Origin: an uncultured Clostridia bacterium
GTDB taxonomy: Bacteria; Bacillota; Clostridia; TANB77; CAG-508
Assembly (NCBI GenBank): GCA_944393345.1
Contig: CALXZW010000040.1
Location: 1-10,821, forward strand
Reading direction: 5' to 3'
Length of the DNA: 10,821 bases
Shown here: positions 6,923 to 10,821 of the stretch, piece by piece
Numbering within the stretch: position 1 is the first letter of the stretch
Layout: each line of letters opens with the position of its first letter
Notes under the pieces: generated by a model
The model's database searches: none
Seen by the model: the letters and a program-made list of their open reading frames with translations, nothing else
What the model was told of the DNA's origin: nothing
Translations under genes and position numbers: made by a program

Positions 6923-7761
6923 TAATTTGTGCTATAAAAGTAGTAAACATACAGGTAATAATGCCTAAACAGGTAGGAATAGCAAAACTTAAAAAGGTCC
7001 ATTTCCAACTATTGGTTTCTTTTTTTATAGTTAACAAAGTAGTAGTACAAGGAAAATGAAGACAAGTAAAAATCATAACATTGATTGCTGTTAATAAAGT
7101 CCAACCATTTTGAATTAAAATATTCCCAATTTCAAATGTATTTTCTAAATCAACTAAAGATCCATTTCCCAAGTATGACATAAGAATAATAGGAAGGACA
7201 ATTTCATTTGCTGGAATACCTAAAATAAAAGCAGTTAAGATATAACCATCTAATCCCATTAGTTTGGCAAATGGATTTAGAGAATTTGCAATTATACTTA
7301 ATAAACTATTACCATCAATACAAATATTAGCTAATCCCCAAATTACTAAACCAGCAGGAGCAGCAACACTAATTGCTCTAGATAATACGAATAATGTTCT
7401 ATCAAAAATGGATCTAACTATAATACTACCTATTTGCGGTTTTCTATAAGGGGGAAGTTCTAAAACAAAAGAAGATGGAAAACCTTTCAAAATTGTTTTG
7501 GATAAAATTTTTGAAATTAGTAAAGTCATAAAGATTCCTAATAATATAACTAATAATACTGCAAGTGTTGATATTAAAGATCCTTTTAAACTGCTAACAT
7601 TTCCAGCAATAAAAATAGTAGCGATTGAAATAAGAAAAGGAAATCTTCCGATTACAAGGTACAAAATTGTTTGTGAGTATGGCAATAAGTCTTTCTCTTG
7701 GAGATTGTATTATCCTACAGCCTGTTACACCAGCAGCATTACAACCAAATCCCATGCACAT
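6906..7761 (-). pseudogene. feoB: FeoB ferrous iron transporter, C-terminal part, frameshifted
   Basis: This is the membrane half of FeoB, the GTP-driven ferrous iron importer. The first part (from 7761, minus) reads GFGCNAAGVTGCRII, SPRERLIAILTNNFVPCN, and the rest (7649 to 6906) reads GRFPFLISIATIF, LELPPYRKPQIGSII, GIPANEIVLPIILM and FPCTTTLLTIKKETNSWKW, all FeoB Gate signatures. Joining them requires skipping one C at 7650, giving 284 residues with several hydrophobic membrane segments. A complete FeoB has an N-terminal G domain and earlier membrane helices, absent here. In-frame sequence upstream of 7761 quickly leaves the family and stops at 7831-7833, next to the promoter of the island. 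So the gene is cut at its 5' side, probably by insertion, and is likely non-functional. The ATG at 7761 is a family position, not a proven start. Confidence 0.85.
7645..7659 (-). other. Frameshift site in feoB: extra C before GGA
   Basis: On the minus strand the family motif PCNGRFP needs CCT TGT AAT GGA AGA TTT. The sequence reads CCT TGT AAT C GGA AGA TTT, with the extra base at 7650. As in dnaE, the uninterrupted frame meets CGG at this point and the next true codons are Gly-Arg. Confidence 0.85.
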
Positions 7762-7824
7762 AGAAATGACAATAGGGTAGTATGTAATAAAAAGTTTAGG
7801 ATAGTTTTTACAATAATACGAAAT

Positions 7825-7853
7825 TTGACTTTACATAAAAAATGTGCTATATT
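7825..7853 (+). promoter_or_regulatory. Sigma-A promoter of the HTH/coiled-coil operon
   Basis: TTGACT (7825-7830) and TATATT (7848-7853) are separated by 17 bases, each with one mismatch to consensus. Transcription would start near 7860, about 48 bases before the TTG start at 7908. Confidence 0.75.
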
Positions 7854-7907
7854 ATATATTAAGGTCAGTAGAAAAAACTCTATAAAAATTTTTAAGGAGG
7901 AATTCTT

Positions 7908-8255
7908 TTGAGTAGGCGAACATGTAGTGAGAGAGTTTACCAGATGATGAAGGGATTTATGGATTGTCATAAAAAAGGTATGACAATTTCTGAAATTGCT
8001 AATATCTTTGGGGTAAGTTCTGTAACTGTGTACAAATATTTGGAAGAAATTGCAAAGCAAAATGGGGTTCAAAGAGAAGATCTTTTACAAGTTGTAAAAA
8101 CTTCTTCAAGCCACTATTTGAAGAAAGAAGCGGAGACTTTTAATGTCGATGTAGGAAAGGTACTAGCAGAAATTGATGATGTCAAAGCAGGAATAAGCAG
8201 AGCTATTTCTGAGATTGATGTTATTATTATGAAATGTGAGGAGAGCGAACAATGA
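7908..8255 (+). CDS. Small HTH protein of unknown function
   Basis: A 115-residue soluble protein starting with TTG at 7908, chosen because AAGGAGG (7894-7900) lies 7 bases upstream. Residues 25-47 (MTISEIANIFGVSSVTVYKY) are a clear helix-turn-helix of the type found in small transcription regulators and transposase or sigma-like DNA-binding domains. The second half is helical and ends in an acidic tail (MKCEESEQ). I do not recognise the family. Its stop overlaps the start of the next gene as ATGA, which suggests translational coupling and a shared role, perhaps as partners. The base composition is less AT-rich than dnaE and codon use differs. This fits horizontal arrival together with 8252 and the MYG1 gene. 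DNA binding is inferred; target and role are unknown. Confidence 0.85.
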   Translation: MSRRTCSERVYQMMKGFMDCHKKGMTISEIANIFGVSSVTVYKYLEEIAKQNGVQREDLLQVVKTSSSHYLKKEAETFNVDVGKVLAEIDDVKAGISRAISEIDVIIMKCEESEQ

Positions 8256-9067
8256 AAATCACGTCTAAAGATTTGCATGTTATGGTAAAAAGAGGAACAA
8301 CAACCGCAGAACTTGTTGAGCGGTATGGACTGGAAAATGAGGAAGAGTTGTATGAACTTATAAAGCAAATTACTCCTGGAGAGTATCGTGTTTTTAAAAC
8401 CACCTTGTCACGAAATGACAAGAAGGCAAGAACGAAAAAAGAAGGAGAAAAAGCAGTTCCAGAGACTAGACAATATGAGATACCTATTGAAGTAACAAAA
8501 GTTTCTTTATGTGAAGAACTTAAAGCAGAAGAAAAGGCTCTAAGTGATGAAATTATTCGCTTAGAAAACTTACATAAAGGAAAATGCGCAGAAAGGCGGG
8601 AAATCGTTGGAAAGTTAAAAGAAATCAGAAGGAAACTATGTCGATTATATTCAGAAATTGACACAAATAGAAAGGAGATAATACGACTTAGTGAGAACTT
8701 TAATCAAAGGGCTTCTGAAATGTCAGAATTGTCTAAAAGAATTTCTGACAAGAAAAAAGACTTGGCCGACATTCGTCAAAGACTAGATGAATGTCAAAAG
8801 GTTATATTGTTTGTATATTCAGACGGAAGTTTGGATATAGAATGCATAGACCAAGAGGTAGAACTTGATGTTCCGGATATAAATGTAACACAATTCATAT
8901 GTAGATATGAAAAAGTGTTACAAAATTTTAGATTACATCAGATTGCTACATTGGCCAAAGTCTTTGAACTCACTAAAAGATTTTATGGCGAAAACATAAA
9001 ATTTGAGTTGATTTTTGAAGAAAGCGGTTTGAGGGAGGCTTTTGATGAAATAAGTAAAGGAAAGTGA
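8252..9067 (+). CDS. Coiled-coil protein of unknown function
   Basis: A 271-residue protein, translationally overlapped with the HTH gene by 4 bases, with GAGGAG in its Shine-Dalgarno. Residues 1-45 (TAELVERYGLENEEELYELI) look like a small helical, possibly winged or HTH-like, domain. Residues 46-80 are charged and probably flexible. Residues 86-183 are a long coiled coil rich in Glu, Lys, Arg and Leu. From 184 a compact domain begins (VILFVYSDGSLDIE) and runs to the end. There are no signal peptide, membrane helix or enzyme motifs. Arginine codons include in-frame CGG at residues 24 and 116, unlike host-like genes here. I do not recognise the family. Structural or DNA-tethering roles with the HTH protein are possible but not shown. 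The stop codon lies in the shared terminator. Confidence 0.85.
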   Translation: MKITSKDLHVMVKRGTTTAELVERYGLENEEELYELIKQITPGEYRVFKTTLSRNDKKARTKKEGEKAVPETRQYEIPIEVTKVSLCEELKAEEKALSDEIIRLENLHKGKCAERREIVGKLKEIRRKLCRLYSEIDTNRKEIIRLSENFNQRASEMSELSKRISDKKKDLADIRQRLDECQKVILFVYSDGSLDIECIDQEVELDVPDINVTQFICRYEKVLQNFRLHQIATLAKVFELTKRFYGENIKFELIFEESGLREAFDEISKGK

Positions 9068-9114
9068 CAAACAAAAAGCAGAATCTACAATGTAGACTCT
9101 GCTTTTTGTTTGTC
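9066..9114. terminator. Long bidirectional terminator
   Basis: A nearly perfect inverted repeat of 24-base arms, 9066-9089 and 9091-9114, with one mismatch and a tight centre around CAATG. The A-run and T-run next to GCAGA/TCTGC give U-tracts both ways. It contains the end of the coiled-coil gene's stop codon on one side and touches the MYG1 gene's stop codon on the other. Confidence 0.92.
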
Positions 9115-10047
9115 TAATTATTGAGTACCATTTCAACCATTTTTATGGTATCTTCTAATGTTTGAGCTCCGCCGATAAAGCCATCTTTATGGCAGAAATT
9201 AGCGGTATGAATTCCAGTTACATCTCTTAACTTTGAACCATGGAGTCCTCTCCAATTCAAAGGAACGGATTTTCGAGGTTCAAATGAGCTAAGCTCTGTA
9301 GGAACACATTGCCAATTATATCCTCCTCTATTAGATGGGAAAATCACAAAGCAAATATCTTCAGCTTTGGGATTTTGAGAGGTTAAAATTGCTTCTTGCC
9401 AAGGCATAAATTTTTCCAATACTAAAAAATGATTTGTAGTATTAGAAATTTTGTCAGAAACAATAGCCATAGCTTTCATTTTAGATTCGGCACTATCAAT
9501 TACTTTTCTTAAGATAGTACGAACCAAATCTACTGCTTGTAAAAATGCTGTGTTAGAATCAATATCAATATCGTTCCACACAGGATTAAATAAAGAGACT
9601 AATCTCGAAATTGGAATACTCTTGTTTAATGGAACATTAGGGATATATATACCATTATCTGAGTAATCAACTCCTTGGATTAACTCTTCATCCACAGCAT
9701 TCCATACATAATCATTAGAAACAATTTTGTGTCCAAATTCTTTCCAGATAAGCCCAGAAGAAGCATATGGAATACCATTTTTGCGAAATCCATTTCCGCC
9801 AGGTTGATGATGATCAAATTTTCCATGACCAATGTCAAAAACAATGGCATTTGTTTTTATTTTGCTAGAAAAACTGGGTATTCTTGCCAAAACTAAATTA
9901 GGATAGATAAAGCTTAGTATTACTGTTGCTAAAACATCATCAGCATGGAATGTACCTGAATGAGTTATAGCATCAGCTAGTTTGATGTCAGATACTATCC
10001 GTATGTTGTTTCCCATAATCTAATACCTCCATTTTTAATAATTAGAC
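9112..10047. repeat. 11-base inverted repeat flanking the MYG1 gene
   Basis: GTCTAATTATT at 9112-9122 and its exact complement AATAATTAGAC at 10037-10047 bracket the MYG1 gene and its ribosome binding site. A further copy of the last 9 bases, TAATTAGAC, occurs at 10186-10194, followed by AAGTT as the second copy is (with one base inserted). The region is AT-rich, so chance is a real alternative. Confidence 0.4.
9114..10016 (-). CDS. MYG1-family (UPF0160) DHH-like phosphoesterase
   Basis: A 300-residue protein of the MYG1 family, metal-dependent hydrolases related to DHH phosphoesterases. Eukaryotic MYG1 is described as a 3'-5' RNA exonuclease. Signatures: THSGTFHADDVLAT (residues 18-31, His19, His24, Asp26, Asp27 as likely metal ligands), VFDIGHGKFDHHQ (59-71), and the C-terminal RGLHGSKLRDVTGI and CHKDGFIGGAQT. 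All expected motifs are present and the length suits the family. The ATG at 10016 has a GGAGGT Shine-Dalgarno 8 bases upstream and its own strong promoter. It converges on the coiled-coil gene and shares its terminator. It uses CGG for Arg6. Bacterial members are often found in accessory DNA. Its role here is unknown: nucleic acid turnover or defence are guesses. Confidence 0.92.
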   Translation of the reverse strand: MGNNIRIVSDIKLADAITHSGTFHADDVLATVILSFIYPNLVLARIPSFSSKIKTNAIVFDIGHGKFDHHQPGGNGFRKNGIPYASSGLIWKEFGHKIVSNDYVWNAVDEELIQGVDYSDNGIYIPNVPLNKSIPISRLVSLFNPVWNDIDIDSNTAFLQAVDLVRTILRKVIDSAESKMKAMAIVSDKISNTTNHFLVLEKFMPWQEAILTSQNPKAEDICFVIFPSNRGGYNWQCVPTELSSFEPRKSVPLNWRGLHGSKLRDVTGIHTANFCHKDGFIGGAQTLEDTIKMVEMVLNN

Positions 10048-10071
10048 TAAGTTCAAATTTTTGCTAAATAC

Positions 10072-10100
10072 ATTATATCAACATTTTACATAAAATTCAA
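10072..10100 (-). promoter_or_regulatory. Sigma-A promoter of the MYG1 gene
   Basis: On the minus strand TTGAAT (10095-10100) and a perfect TATAAT (10072-10077) are separated by 17 bases. The start point would be near 10065, about 50 bases before the ATG at 10016. Confidence 0.8.
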
Positions 10101-10230
10101 GTGCTGATATAAATAAATAATAGAAAAAAAGAAGATAGACACTAAAAACAAATATTTTAGATAAAATAAATTTATAATCCTAAAGTAATTAGACAAGTTA
10201 TTTTCAAATAAACATATATAGGTGAAAGAT

Positions 10231-10371
10231 ATGAATGAAAGAATTTTAAAATTAAAATTAGAAGTAAGTATAAATAAAATTTTATATAATAAAAATATTA
10301 TTTCTAAATATCTTTACGAAGAAACTAATAGAAAACTTAATAAAATGATATTTATTGAAAATAAAAAGTAG
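10231..10371 (+). CDS. Small recombinase-associated protein, SHOCT-like
   Basis: A 46-residue lysine- and asparagine-rich protein. The Shine-Dalgarno AGGTGA (10220-10225) lies 5 bases before the ATG. The segment NKILYNKNIISKYLYEETNR resembles the short SHOCT helical motif (a hydrophobic turn around 'I-I-S/T-xx-x-Y-E-E'). Small SHOCT-like proteins are often encoded just before large serine recombinases in clostridial elements, and a recombinase gene starts 42 bases downstream. The family match is by eye and weak. No clear promoter was found upstream. The role may be helping or regulating recombination, but that is inference from position only. Confidence 0.6.
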   Translation: MNERILKLKLEVSINKILYNKNIISKYLYEETNRKLNKMIFIENKK

Positions 10372-10413
10372 ATATAATTTTAACATAATTTTATAGTTTA
10401 GGAAGGGAGAAAA

Positions 10414-10821
10414 ATGACTTTATATGAAATAAAGCAAAAATTTGCATTAGGAAAAACTATTTTTGATTTACCCCTAAAAGTAGTGTATTATGCGAGAGTA
10501 TCAACAGAAAAAGAAGAGCAAATTAACTCGTTGGAAAATCAAGTTGATTTTTTTGAGAATTATATAAAAAAAAATGATAACTGGACTTTTATTCGTGGCT
10601 ATGTAGATGAAGGTATAAGTGGGATTACTTCATTGAAAAGAGAACAATTTATGCAAATGATAAATGATGGTGAAAAAAGAATGTTTGATTTAGTTATAGC
10701 AAAAGAAGTTTCAAGATTTTCACGTGATACTATTGATAGCTTGTTTTATACTAGAAAATTATTAGAATACAATGTATGTGTTTATTTCTTATCAGATAAT
10801 ATAATAACTGCATCAAATGAT
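10414..10821 (+). CDS. Serine recombinase, N-terminal part (runs off window)
   Basis: The first 136 residues of a serine-family site-specific recombinase, cut by the window end. The resolvase domain is plain: VVYYARVST (residues 23-31, with Ser30 as the nucleophile that attacks DNA), VDEGISG, then IAKEVSRFSRDTID with its conserved arginines. The protein most likely continues into the DNA-binding and coiled-coil domains typical of large serine recombinases, which excise or integrate mobile elements or developmental intervening sequences. The ATG follows AAGGGAG (10403-10409). An extra about 20 residues precede the usual domain start, as seen in several clostridial members. With the small upstream gene it probably forms an operon. 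It suggests that a mobile element lies to its left, its right, or both sides. Confidence 0.92.
   Translation, partial: MTLYEIKQKFALGKTIFDLPLKVVYYARVSTEKEEQINSLENQVDFFENYIKKNDNWTFIRGYVDEGISGITSLKREQFMQMINDGEKRMFDLVIAKEVSRFSRDTIDSLFYTRKLLEYNVCVYFLSDNIITASND

Noticed and set aside
7264..7911. Plus-strand open frames across feoB
   Set aside because: They lie antisense to clear FeoB motifs and lack start signals. The frame from 7498 also runs through the promoter of the next operon.
7725..8072. Minus-strand open frame spanning the feoB border and the HTH gene
   Set aside because: It overlaps feoB in a different frame from the FeoB motifs and is antisense to the HTH gene, which has a strong promoter and Shine-Dalgarno.
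1..10821. CRISPR array, rRNA or tRNA genes
   Set aside because: No regularly spaced repeats and no tRNA or rRNA signature sequences were seen.

Overview
The window looks like a chromosomal segment of a spore-forming, very AT-rich Firmicute, most likely an uncultured or poorly characterised clostridium. Support for this: the C-terminal end of a SpoIVB-type peptidase, murC, spoVG with a sigma-H-like promoter, a full-domain DnaE with a PHP domain, heavy use of AGA for arginine, Shine-Dalgarno-led genes and textbook sigma-A promoters. The exact genus cannot be told from this sequence.

Layout. 1-108: tail of spoIVB (+), ending at a bidirectional hairpin it shares with the convergent murC (184-1566, -). 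1567-1857: divergent control region holding the murC promoter (-) and a sigma-H-like spoVG promoter (+), followed by a leader inverted repeat. 1858-2130: spoVG and its terminator. 2447-2725: an unrecognised small charged protein with a 13-residue tandem repeat, an inverted repeat over its promoter and a hairpin between its Shine-Dalgarno and its ATG. 2895-6414: dnaE, with one extra C in the polymerase core motif. 6436-6876: a Nudix hydrolase in the same operon. 6906-7761 (-): the C-terminal part of FeoB, lacking its GTPase half and also carrying one extra C.

From about 7780 the character changes. A module with its own strong promoter encodes a small HTH protein and a long coiled-coil protein whose reading frames overlap by 4 bases (7908-9067, +). 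It converges through a long shared hairpin on a MYG1-family phosphoesterase (9114-10016, -). These three genes use CGG for arginine, which the host-like genes avoid. A 46-residue protein (10231) and a serine recombinase (10414, cut by the window end) follow, and they are AT-rich again. The simplest reading is a mobile element, or stacked insertions, that entered feoB and separated its 5' part, which would lie beyond the right edge.

The most striking observation is that dnaE and feoB are both interrupted by the same change. A single C sits directly before a GGA glycine codon that is followed by an arginine codon, and this places the triplet CGG in the incoming frame. No host-like gene here has any other in-frame CGG. 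The candidates are sequencing error, recent mutation, or +1 frameshifting at a poorly decoded CGG codon.
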